Part shown: positions 43,496-49,421 of the stretch, piece after piece | How positions within the stretch are numbered: the stretch's first letter is position 1 | Layout of the letters: the number at the start of each line of letters is the position of its first letter | NCBI GenBank assembly: GCA_028280485.1 | Contig: JANQLS010000136.1 | Span: forward strand, 1 to 49,421 | Length of the DNA stretch: 49,421 nt | Source of the DNA: Planctomycetota bacterium | Lineage (GTDB): Bacteria > Planctomycetota > UBA8108 > JACQVS01 | Direction: 5' to 3' | Notes under the pieces: generated by a model | Seen by the model: only the letters and a program-made list of their open reading frames with translations | Told to the model about the DNA's origin: nothing | The model's database searches: none | Program-made: the position numbers and the translations under genes

Positions 43496-45154
43496 ATGGC
43501 GAAAGGTATTCGTATTTGGCGGTATCAGGCACCTAATAGTCAGTGGTTGTATCGCAATCGAAGAGGGGAAGAAACGGTTCGTGAATTAGATCAAATTGGC
43601 CACAAAGGACCTGCACCTGAGCATGGTGATTGGTTATTTGAAGAAAAGGGCCGGAATGATCAGGTTCCCGAAACAGTTGCTGAAGCCAGTATTTTAGCTT
43701 TTGTAAAGAATACTCGAGTTCCTGCAGATGCCACCGTCTGGGTCTTTAAGGACGAAGACTTTCACCGCATCTACCATCGAAGTACTTCTTCAGCTAATAC
43801 GAAAACTCCTCCCGCCCATGTTCAAGTCATCGCTGACATTTGTACGAACAACGATCTTGTCATCGATCGAGGAGATGCGATGTCTCCTCGTCGTATATCA
43901 AGAAATGTAGAAGAGGATGTTGAACTCGAAGTTGCCGATGGAGAGGTCAGCTTAGAAAATCTTGAAGCCGGTCTCACCCAAGAACAACTCTTTGCTCATT
44001 TAGCTAAAATCTTTCATGGGGATCGTGGGAAGCAAATTGAGAGAGCAATCTACAATGCAGGAAAAGCTCTCAATGATAACGACGAATCCACCTTCGAAGA
44101 GGCCGCCGAGTTTTTGCTGGAGTACTTCGCCGGAGCGACCCCCGGTCCGGTAGGTGGAACTGACTATATTCACCAGATCAACCAAGCCGTTGAAGATACC
44201 AGTAAAGTGGTGATGGCTTGCCAAGATTCTTGTTATGCCACCTACGATGCATCCGGAGCGACGGGGGACTTCGGGGCTGGGGTGATGTCGGTCGATCATA
44301 CCTGGCAAGCCTTTGCTACGGTCTTATCTATTTCGATTGATATTTTTCAAATTTACAAGCTCACTCGCGATGTAAAAGCTAAACATCCTGAAGCAAAAGT
44401 CGATTTGAAAAAACTTCGTAAGGGGCGCGGTGCCAGTTTGTGTACGAACCTCATGAAGGGCTATACCACGATTGGAACATCCGTTGGAACGATTTCGTCC
44501 GTTGCTTCTGGTGGAACCTCTGTTTTATGCGCAGGAACTGCAGCTTCTCTTCCCGGGGTCGGTGCGGTTGCCGGTTTAGCAACGATGGTTCGCAGTAGTT
44601 GGCAATCAGAAAAATCAAGGCGTCGAGGGAAAGCACTCAAGAAATTACAAGATCTTCCCAATGGTGCACAATTGGATGATCGGGTTCAGGCCTTACTTGC
44701 CTTTGGAATTGGTAAGGCAATGCGCAAACACAAATTTAAAGCTGCAGAAGCAACCGCTGCTGCGGGTGGAATGGCCTCTTCTACTTGCTTAGCTGTGGGG
44801 GCTGCAGTTGCTGGGGCGAACGCTTGGAACCCGGTGGGTTGGGGAATTGGCGCTGTCTGTATAATCGCGGGTGGTGGACTTCTCAGTTACAAGATTTATA
44901 GAAAAGTAAAAAGTCACAAGCGAGCTAAGAAGAGAGGCTTTGAATCAGCTGATTACCCTCAACTCTTAGTGAATTCTTATGTTCAATTTTGGCAGAAAGA
45001 TACTGATTCCGTCGACACGCAAGTATTAGGTGGGATGTTGGAATCTTACGGGGTAAATCCCACTTGGTTGCATCTTCGTTCAGCCACAGACTATCAAGCG
45101 GCGACTGAATTAGTTCAAGCCGCGATCGCTCGGATTGAGCGGCACGTGCGTTAG
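43496..45154 (+). CDS. Unrecognised 552-residue protein after tssH; candidate T6SS cargo or accessory protein
   Basis: I recognise no family. It starts 34 nt after tssH, with GAGG 5 nt before the ATG, so co-transcription is likely. Residues 1-125 look like a small folded domain with many aromatics (IRIWRYQAPNSQWLYRNRRG, TVWVFKDEDFHRIYHR). Residues 150-240 are helical (LTQEQLFAHLAKIFHG). Two long glycine/alanine-rich hydrophobic stretches follow: 323-365 (TTIGTSVGTISSVASGGTSV, LPGVGAVAGLATMV) and 420-466 (GGMASSTCLAVGAAVAGANA, GWGIGAVCIIAGGGLL). They are separated and followed by very basic segments (SEKSRRRGKALKK; YRKVKSHKRAKKRG). This resembles membrane-inserting, pore-forming or colicin-like helical hairpins, but no signal peptide is present. 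A cytoplasmic accessory role is the alternative. Confidence 0.7.
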   Translation: MAKGIRIWRYQAPNSQWLYRNRRGEETVRELDQIGHKGPAPEHGDWLFEEKGRNDQVPETVAEASILAFVKNTRVPADATVWVFKDEDFHRIYHRSTSSANTKTPPAHVQVIADICTNNDLVIDRGDAMSPRRISRNVEEDVELEVADGEVSLENLEAGLTQEQLFAHLAKIFHGDRGKQIERAIYNAGKALNDNDESTFEEAAEFLLEYFAGATPGPVGGTDYIHQINQAVEDTSKVVMACQDSCYATYDASGATGDFGAGVMSVDHTWQAFATVLSISIDIFQIYKLTRDVKAKHPEAKVDLKKLRKGRGASLCTNLMKGYTTIGTSVGTISSVASGGTSVLCAGTAASLPGVGAVAGLATMVRSSWQSEKSRRRGKALKKLQDLPNGAQLDDRVQALLAFGIGKAMRKHKFKAAEATAAAGGMASSTCLAVGAAVAGANAWNPVGWGIGAVCIIAGGGLLSYKIYRKVKSHKRAKKRGFESADYPQLLVNSYVQFWQKDTDSVDTQVLGGMLESYGVNPTWLHLRSATDYQAATELVQAAIARIERHVR

Positions 45155-45186
45155 AAGCCAAATTACCTTAGCTAAATCCTGAATCT

Positions 45187-45218
45187 ACGTAGCCAAAGCC
45201 TGGCGGCTTTGGCTACGT
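45187..45218. repeat. Perfect hairpin ACGTAGCCAAAGCC/GGCTTTGGCTACGT
   Basis: The 14-bp arms 45187-45200 and 45205-45218 surround the loop TGGC. The sequence matches the GTAGCCAAAG arm of the 35201-35280 repeat. It lies 33 nt after the stop of the 552-residue protein, so the T6SS span contains this repeat type at both the tssC end and the cluster end. Confidence 0.88.
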
Positions 45219-45275
45219 GAAATTTATTTACATCAATATATTTCTATTCCCACCTCAATTTCCATTTATGATCAT

Positions 45276-45311
45276 AGTAGTCCGCTCGTTCCACGAGCGG
45301 CCTCCCTTAAA
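45276..45311. repeat. Half element AGTAGT-CCGCTCGT/ACGAGCGG plus CTCCCTTAAA
   Basis: AGTAGT at 45276-45281, hairpin CCGCTCGT (45282-45289) with ACGAGCGG (45293-45300), then CTCCCTTAAA (45302-45311). It has the same layout as the left end of the 27984 element, but no matching right arm was found before the next element begins at 45361. Confidence 0.75.
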
Positions 45312-45360
45312 GTCCAATTCAGTTTTATCTGACTTTTCCAAACCTTGATTTCATAACTAA

Positions 45361-45542
45361 AGTAGTCGTCCCGCTCCGCGGGGCGATTTAAAGCAGCAAA
45401 TTAGATTGTTGTTTTACCTTTCATTATAAAGAGAGGTTTCATTTTTGGAGTAAAATCCAAGCCAAATGATTCGGTTGCCTAAGAATTAAATACTCTTCTC
45501 TAAAAAATCGTTTCACACGGCTTGAAGGTCGAGCCTACTACT
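45361..45542. repeat. Left copy of long inverted repeat flanking the cohesin-like gene pair
   Basis: It begins AGTAGTCGTCCCGCTCCGCG and ends GGTCGAGCCTACTACT, with a hairpin at each end (CGTCCCGC/GCGGGGCG at 45367-45385; GGCTTGAAGGTCGAGCC at 45519-45535). The whole 182 bp aligns, inverted, with 47371-47566: nearly 40 bp at the outer end, ATGATTCGGTT.CTAAG in the middle, and TCGTTTCACACGGC toward the inner end. The core has diverged strongly. It ends 6 nt before the ATG at 45549. Confidence 0.88.
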
Positions 45543-45548
45543 AAGAAA

Positions 45549-46466
45549 ATGAAAGATTTAAGTAACACCCTTTTATTTCAATTACTTTTTCTCCTTCTCG
45601 GGTCAGCAACTCTTTTTGCCCAAGAGGAAAGCGCGGTACCATTTTGCTCCGATGAAGAACCACAACCATCTTGGATTATCTGTAGCGATACTGAATTCAT
45701 CTTAGATTTCGCAGACACGGGCACGAGCCTAATTGATATCGGGAAATTCGAGGAGGGAGAAGAGATTGAGCTGATCGTTAAAGTCTTCGCGGCTGAAGAA
45801 CGAATCAACATGTGGTCTTATGGCTTGGAGCATGATCCAGAGTTTTTGGAGTTAAAGGATTTTTCTCGTGAAGGGACTGAGGTCGTTGAATTGGTTAATG
45901 AGTTCTGCTTGCCTCTCATGTCTCGTGCTTACGATGTTCCTGGATTTATTGCTAGTTATATAGCTTTCGTTTTTCCGTGTTGGAGAGAAGGATTACCACA
46001 CCAGTCAACGACTTCAGTGTTAAATGTGACCTATAAAGTAATTAAGGATCCTGGGATCGTAGGTACTCAATTAAGGTTTGCTCAGTCATTTAAAAGTTCT
46101 GAATTCGCACCTCCGGTAACCACGGTGCTTACTGCAGGTTCCAGGAATGTGATACCCAGGTTCTTAACCCCCGCCCGAATAACCAGCTCCGAAACTCCAT
46201 TCATTCGCGGTGACGCCAATACGGATGGAACTGTGGACATCTCTGATACCGCTTTCATGTTAGAATATCTCTTCGTCAGTGGTGAGCCCACTTCTTGTTG
46301 GGATGCATTCGACGCTGATCGAAATTTCAAATTAGAAATCACTGATCCTATTCGCGTTTTTCAAGCCCTGTTTGTGGGTGAGCCACTTCCCGGGCCCTTT
46401 CCTGAATGCGGATTGGATGAGGAGCGATCGTTAGGATGTCTGCAGTCGATTGGGTGTGAGTTGTAG
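45549..46466 (+). CDS. Secreted cohesin-like/dockerin-type protein (first of a paralogous pair)
   Basis: I choose the ATG at 45549 (MKDLSNTLLFQLLFLLLGSA); the open frame from TTG 45522 lies inside the repeat element. The product is 305 residues with a signal peptide ending near LFAQ. The middle domain (FEEGEEIELIVKVFAAEERINMWSYGLEHDPEFLELKDF...VLNVTYKVI) looks like a cohesin-type beta-sandwich. The C-terminus has a dockerin-like pair: RGDANTDGTVDISDTAFMLE, a canonical calcium loop, and DAFDADRNFKLEITDPIRVF, where the second loop has a non-canonical basic/hydrophobic residue, then CGLDEERSLGC. The next gene is a paralogue 9 nt downstream. A role at the cell surface is inferred. Confidence 0.8.
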   Translation: MKDLSNTLLFQLLFLLLGSATLFAQEESAVPFCSDEEPQPSWIICSDTEFILDFADTGTSLIDIGKFEEGEEIELIVKVFAAEERINMWSYGLEHDPEFLELKDFSREGTEVVELVNEFCLPLMSRAYDVPGFIASYIAFVFPCWREGLPHQSTTSVLNVTYKVIKDPGIVGTQLRFAQSFKSSEFAPPVTTVLTAGSRNVIPRFLTPARITSSETPFIRGDANTDGTVDISDTAFMLEYLFVSGEPTSCWDAFDADRNFKLEITDPIRVFQALFVGEPLPGPFPECGLDEERSLGCLQSIGCEL

Positions 46467-46475
46467 GACTATCGT

Positions 46476-47372
46476 ATGAACATAAAAAAAATATTTCTTT
46501 GCCCATTAATAGTATGTGTTTCGTTTTCACCAAGCTTACTAGTGGCTCAAGAAGATCTTGTAGAATTGTTTTGTGTTGATATGGAACCGCATTTTCGATG
46601 TACCGATACGACATATATATTAGAGTTTACGTCTTCGGGTTCGAATGAAATTGATATTGAACATTTCGAGGAGGGTGAGACCCTTGAACTAAATGTGCTG
46701 CTCGATGTTGATAATGGGGATGTTTCCGGGTGGTCCTTTGGATTGAAACATGATTCAGAAGTGCTTAAAGTTGAAAAACTATCTGTCGTTGAAACGGAAG
46801 GAAATGGAGATGTGTGTGTTTTTAAGGAGGCAAAGGAAGACACTCTCAGAACCGGAATCGTGTTTCATGTTTTTCAAGGAATTCTATTTTGTGATCTTGG
46901 AATTGAAATTTCTGAAAATAAGCCAGCGATTTTAAGAATAACGTATTCCGTTCTTTCGCGCCCATCGACCTCAGGAAGTTTGATTCGATTTACGAATGAC
47001 TTAATTCCCTCCCAAGGAGCCCCGCCAACGTCTGTCAATTTTACAATCGGCACAGCGACAAGATCACCTCGTTTCTTACCTCAAGCCCGTATTATCAGCT
47101 CGCCCCCATCCTTCCTCCGCGGCGACGCCAACTCCGATGGTCTCGTCAATATCTCTGACACCATCTTCATGCTGGAGTTTCTCTTCCTGGGCGGCAAGAT
47201 ACCTCAATGCCAAAAAGCATCGGATGCTGATGGTAGTGATGTGCTCGACATCACTGATCCAATTCGCATTTATCAAATGCTTTTCTTTGGTCAATCCATT
47301 CCGAGTCCCTTTCCCACTTGTGGTAGAGAAGAAGCTGAAAATTTAGATTGTAGGGTTTATCAGGAATGCTAG
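46476..47372 (+). CDS. Secreted cohesin-like/dockerin-type protein (second of the pair)
   Basis: The 298-residue protein has a signal peptide (MNIKKIFLCPLIVCVSFSPS, ending near LVAQ). It shares the order of the preceding protein: IDIEHFEEGETLELNVLLDV, GWSFGLKHDSEVLKVEKL and ILRITYSVL. The ending RGDANSDGLVNISDTIFMLE, then DADGSDVLDITDPIRIYQML and PFPTCGREEAENLDC, gives two EF-hand-like loops. The two proteins are alike along their length but well diverged, pointing to an old tandem duplication. Its stop TAG is followed at once by a second TAG and overlaps the start of the right-hand repeat element. Confidence 0.8.
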   Translation: MNIKKIFLCPLIVCVSFSPSLLVAQEDLVELFCVDMEPHFRCTDTTYILEFTSSGSNEIDIEHFEEGETLELNVLLDVDNGDVSGWSFGLKHDSEVLKVEKLSVVETEGNGDVCVFKEAKEDTLRTGIVFHVFQGILFCDLGIEISENKPAILRITYSVLSRPSTSGSLIRFTNDLIPSQGAPPTSVNFTIGTATRSPRFLPQARIISSPPSFLRGDANSDGLVNISDTIFMLEFLFLGGKIPQCQKASDADGSDVLDITDPIRIYQMLFFGQSIPSPFPTCGREEAENLDCRVYQEC

Positions 47373-47566
47373 TAGTCGGCTCTTAGTGGCAGGCTCGACC
47401 CTCGAGCCGTGTGAAACGATTACGTAATAAAGGGTATAGGTAGCTTAGATAACCGAATCATATAGATTAGGGTTTACGCCCTCGGTAAAACCTCTTTTGG
47501 ATATTTATTGTAGATCCACCACCAACTCTGCTGCTTTACATCGCCCCGCGGAGCGGGAAGACAACT
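47371..47566. repeat. Right copy of long inverted repeat flanking the cohesin-like gene pair
   Basis: It begins AGTAGT (47371) with hairpin GGCTCGACCCTCGAGCC (47392-47408). It ends CGCCCCGCGGAGCGGGAAGA then CAACT (47566). It is the inverted counterpart of 45361-45542, with an extra cggctcttagtggc near its inner end. Both borders coincide with stop codons: TAG of the 46476 gene on the left and TAG of the porin gene on the right. Confidence 0.88.
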
Positions 47567-48872
47567 AAAAACTAAAATTAATATCTAATCTCACCCGCCA
47601 CTGGTCATTCCCGCTGGTTCTTCCGGGGGTGGGAGACCTTTTATCTCTTGAAGAAACTAAGCCCCACAAATGAAGTTGGGCGTTTTCTATGGCTTGGAGC
47701 TTGATTCCAAAGATATGGCTTCGATGGTTGGAACCCAATAGAAAGTCATCTTGAACATAGGGTGAAAAGACTGCTTCTTGTTCCACGACCTGCCATTGAT
47801 AGTAGGCTTGCCAATCATGAAGGGCTTGGATCTTGCCGATTTTGAACCCAAATGCCCAACCCTGATTTTTAGACCCGGCCTTTAGGGTGTTGAGAATATA
47901 TTCGGCAGAAAGAGTTAATGGGATTTCGCAAGCCTGGGTGTTCAATGCGATGATCGGGTTGAAAATTCCAAACTTTGCTCGAAGATCATCGGCATTGCCG
48001 TCATTGTCTCGATCTCGAGTGGCATTACCTTGATTGTCACCTAACACCTTGGTGCTATTATTCGGAGTCGTATCGGAGTAAAGGTAATATCCGATACCAA
48101 CGTTTAGGTGGCAGTCCGTTGAAAAAGCGTGCTTCGATTGAATTTGGGCTACCGTTAAGAGAGCTTCACTGGCTTGTGATTGCTCAATCAAAATATATTC
48201 ACCCGCCGTAATTACTAAATTCTTTAAAAGATCGAGCTCCAACCCCTGAACCTTATAAGTAGCGGTTACTCCTTCAGGTTGAACATCGGCATCCCAAACC
48301 AATTCTCCGTAAACTGGGTTTCGATAAAAGGGATGTCCAAATTTCCCAGCTACGATTTCCAGTCCTGAAATTTGTTGGGGTTGATATTTAACAAATGCCC
48401 GATCGAGACTCAGTTCAAAACTGTCGGACAGATCACCCAGCGTAACATGAGGTGAATTGGGATCATCGGGGTCTCCCGAAGTCAATCTCGCCCCAAAGGT
48501 CAATTCGTCATTCAAATTGTAGTAAGTGCTAAAACAAAATTTTATTCGTTGCCGATGACGATCTTTTTGATTGTCGAGTTCAAAATTCGATTCGTGCCTT
48601 AGGCGGAAAGTCGTTTTAAAGGAAAGTTTTTTTAGAATTTTATCCCAAGTGGATTCTTGGCCCCGGGTTTGAGCTGCTTCGTTTTCTATTTTTCGAAGGT
48701 AGTTCAGAAGAGCGTTTTTAGTTTGGTTTGAAAGTTGAGTGTCTTGCTGGATCGCTGTTTCTATATCCTGCAAATCGGATCCTTCAGGCTGTGCAATGAT
48801 TTGGAGAGGCCAGCCAAGGAACAAAATAATTAAGAGGTATTTGAATGGATTCAAGAGAGGCGGAAGAAACAT
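47565..48872 (-). CDS. Putative outer-membrane porin
   Basis: The 435-residue protein has a signal peptide (about 1-28, ending LQIIAQ). A short helical segment (residues about 33-65) follows, then alternating-pattern beta strands: SFKTTFRLRHESNFEL, RQRIKFCFSTYYNLNDELTFGARLTSG, LSLDRAFVKYQPQQISGLEIVAGKF, WAFGFKIGKIQALHDWQAYYQWQVVE and SHIFGIKLQAIENAQLHLWG. The final residues WRVRLDINFSF end in Phe, the usual outer-membrane targeting signal for beta barrels. It resembles the planctomycete/proteobacterial putative-porin family (Pfam Porin-like; recalled). The substrate is unknown. Its TAG stop coincides with the border of the repeat at 47371-47566. Confidence 0.8.
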   Translation of the reverse strand: MFLPPLLNPFKYLLIILFLGWPLQIIAQPEGSDLQDIETAIQQDTQLSNQTKNALLNYLRKIENEAAQTRGQESTWDKILKKLSFKTTFRLRHESNFELDNQKDRHRQRIKFCFSTYYNLNDELTFGARLTSGDPDDPNSPHVTLGDLSDSFELSLDRAFVKYQPQQISGLEIVAGKFGHPFYRNPVYGELVWDADVQPEGVTATYKVQGLELDLLKNLVITAGEYILIEQSQASEALLTVAQIQSKHAFSTDCHLNVGIGYYLYSDTTPNNSTKVLGDNQGNATRDRDNDGNADDLRAKFGIFNPIIALNTQACEIPLTLSAEYILNTLKAGSKNQGWAFGFKIGKIQALHDWQAYYQWQVVEQEAVFSPYVQDDFLLGSNHRSHIFGIKLQAIENAQLHLWGLVSSRDKRSPTPGRTSGNDQWRVRLDINFSF

Positions 48873-49324
48873 TGTTTTTAAGAATTACTAAGGGTTGTTA
48901 ATGAGCTTTCAATCTCACCTCAATTTTAAATCTTAGCCCTCTTGGTCTTCTGTTGAATCAGTTTGACAGAAAGTCGCGAGTCAATCTGTCCGTCCACCAG
49001 GTTGATAGATTTGACCCCACCCTATTTTTTTACAACTTGGTGGGAATTTGGGGCTTTTAACATGTTTAGCTGTTTTTTTATTCGGTCCGGGGTCTCCTTA
49101 AGTTGTTTTATTTGTGGGTCTTATGGCGTTATCGGCCATTTTTTCCTGTTCTGCCTTAATTTTTTTTAAAACCCGCGTCCGGTTTTTGGGGGCAGCCCGT
49201 TATTAAGGTGTTCGCAAGGGGCGGACGGGCCTTCGGGACTCAGGAGGCCACTGGACCTTCTGTCCCTCTCAATCAGGAATCAAGTAGAAGAGTCAAAAAA
49301 AGACCCAACCGAAAGGACACTCAA
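48873..49324. promoter_or_regulatory. Intergenic region before the second hcp
   Basis: It separates the divergent porin and second hcp genes and should hold both promoters. A plus frame at 48963-49169 is Phe-rich without a domain and is not called. From about 49165 the sequence resembles the leader of the first hcp (TTTAAAACCCGCGTCCG, then AGCCCGTTATTAAGGTGT). Complementary stretches such as CGTCCG/CGGACG (49176 and about 49223) could fold. Confidence 0.45.
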
Positions 49325-49421
49325 ATGGCAGTCGATATGTTTATCAAAATCGGGGACGTAGGTGGAGAAGCTGTAGATCACGCACACAAAGACGAAATTG
49401 ACGTCTTGAGCTGGGGCTGGT
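49325..49421 (+). CDS. hcp: Second Hcp tube protein, partial (cut by right edge)
   Basis: The 32 visible codons start at ATG 49325, with AAAGGA 7 nt upstream. They read MAVDMFIKIGDVGGEAVDHA then HKDEIDVLSWGW and differ from the first Hcp at only two positions (I/V and G/D). Many third codon positions differ, so this is an old or selected duplication rather than a recent copy. It probably begins a further T6SS block beyond the window. Confidence 0.93.
   Translation, partial: MAVDMFIKIGDVGGEAVDHAHKDEIDVLSWGW

Noticed and set aside
45522..45548. TTG start for the first cohesin-like gene
   Set aside because: These codons lie in the repeat element, and the signal peptide fits the ATG at 45549.
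45361..47566. Integron attC cassette
   Set aside because: The hairpin ends and single-gene borders are suggestive, but no attC core sites or integrase were seen and the repeats are long inverted copies.
48963..49169. 68-codon Phe-rich frame before the second hcp
   Set aside because: Low-complexity composition typical of T-rich intergenic DNA, with no SD.

Overview
The window most likely comes from a member of the Planctomycetota. This is inferred from gene content. It has the MoxR/DUF58/BatA-like/VWA/DUF4175-like operon together with a prenyltransferase-repeat protein, two large soluble-kinase/membrane fusions, and secreted proteins ending in the paired EF-hand (dockerin-like) module RGDAN.DG...ISD...LF.G. 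It also has many hairpin-forming repeats in nearly every intergenic gap. No rRNA or tRNA was seen, so the assignment stays at phylum level.

Layout. (1) 1-10178, minus strand: a tight operon, read from right to left. It encodes a secreted alpha/alpha-barrel repeat protein, MoxR ATPase, DUF58 protein, BatA-like VWA protein, second VWA membrane protein, and a DUF4175-like membrane protein that runs off the left edge inside a 45-bp Asn/Gln-coding tandem repeat. (2) 10641-14454: a GT4-type glycosyltransferase, a secreted dockerin-type protein and a DegT/DnrJ-type aminotransferase. (3) 14508-18659, minus: a membrane protein and a Ser/Thr kinase fused to a PspC-like domain. (4) 18660-24073: a membrane-anchored coiled-coil protein, rhodanese, ArsM-like methyltransferase and enolase-superfamily enzyme, separated by inverted-repeat elements. 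(5) 24212-26880, plus: a second Ser/Thr kinase with an FHA-like C-terminus, a membrane protein and a 39-residue membrane peptide. (6) 27199-30229, minus: SDR, PuuD-like hydrolase and glutamine-synthetase-like ligase. (7) 30371-31282: myo-inositol oxygenase. (8) 31499-45154, plus: a type VI secretion cluster tssA, tssB, tssC, hcp, tagJ/impE, tssE, tssF, tssG, tssH, then an unrecognised 552-residue protein with glycine-rich hydrophobic segments. (9) 45361-49421: two paralogous cohesin-like/dockerin proteins inside a pair of long diverged inverted repeats, a porin on the minus strand, and a second hcp cut by the right edge.

The T6SS genes supply the sheath (TssB/C), tube (Hcp), part of the baseplate (TssE/F/G), TssA and the recycling ATPase (TssH). 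The baseplate-linker TssK, the membrane complex (TssJ/L/M) and the spike (VgrG/PAAR) are absent here, so they must lie elsewhere, possibly beyond the second hcp.

The most unusual signals are non-coding. (a) A dispersed family of hairpin-ended elements whose terminal TAG coincides with the stop codons of four neighbouring genes; three members with different stems also share a CTYCYTTAAA box next to a hairpin. (b) About 230 nt between hcp and tagJ is almost entirely consecutive stem-loops. (c) A TTAAA..CGTCCG leader motif precedes tssB and both hcp genes. The best protein-level novelty candidate is the 552-residue product after tssH, a possible T6SS cargo or accessory protein.
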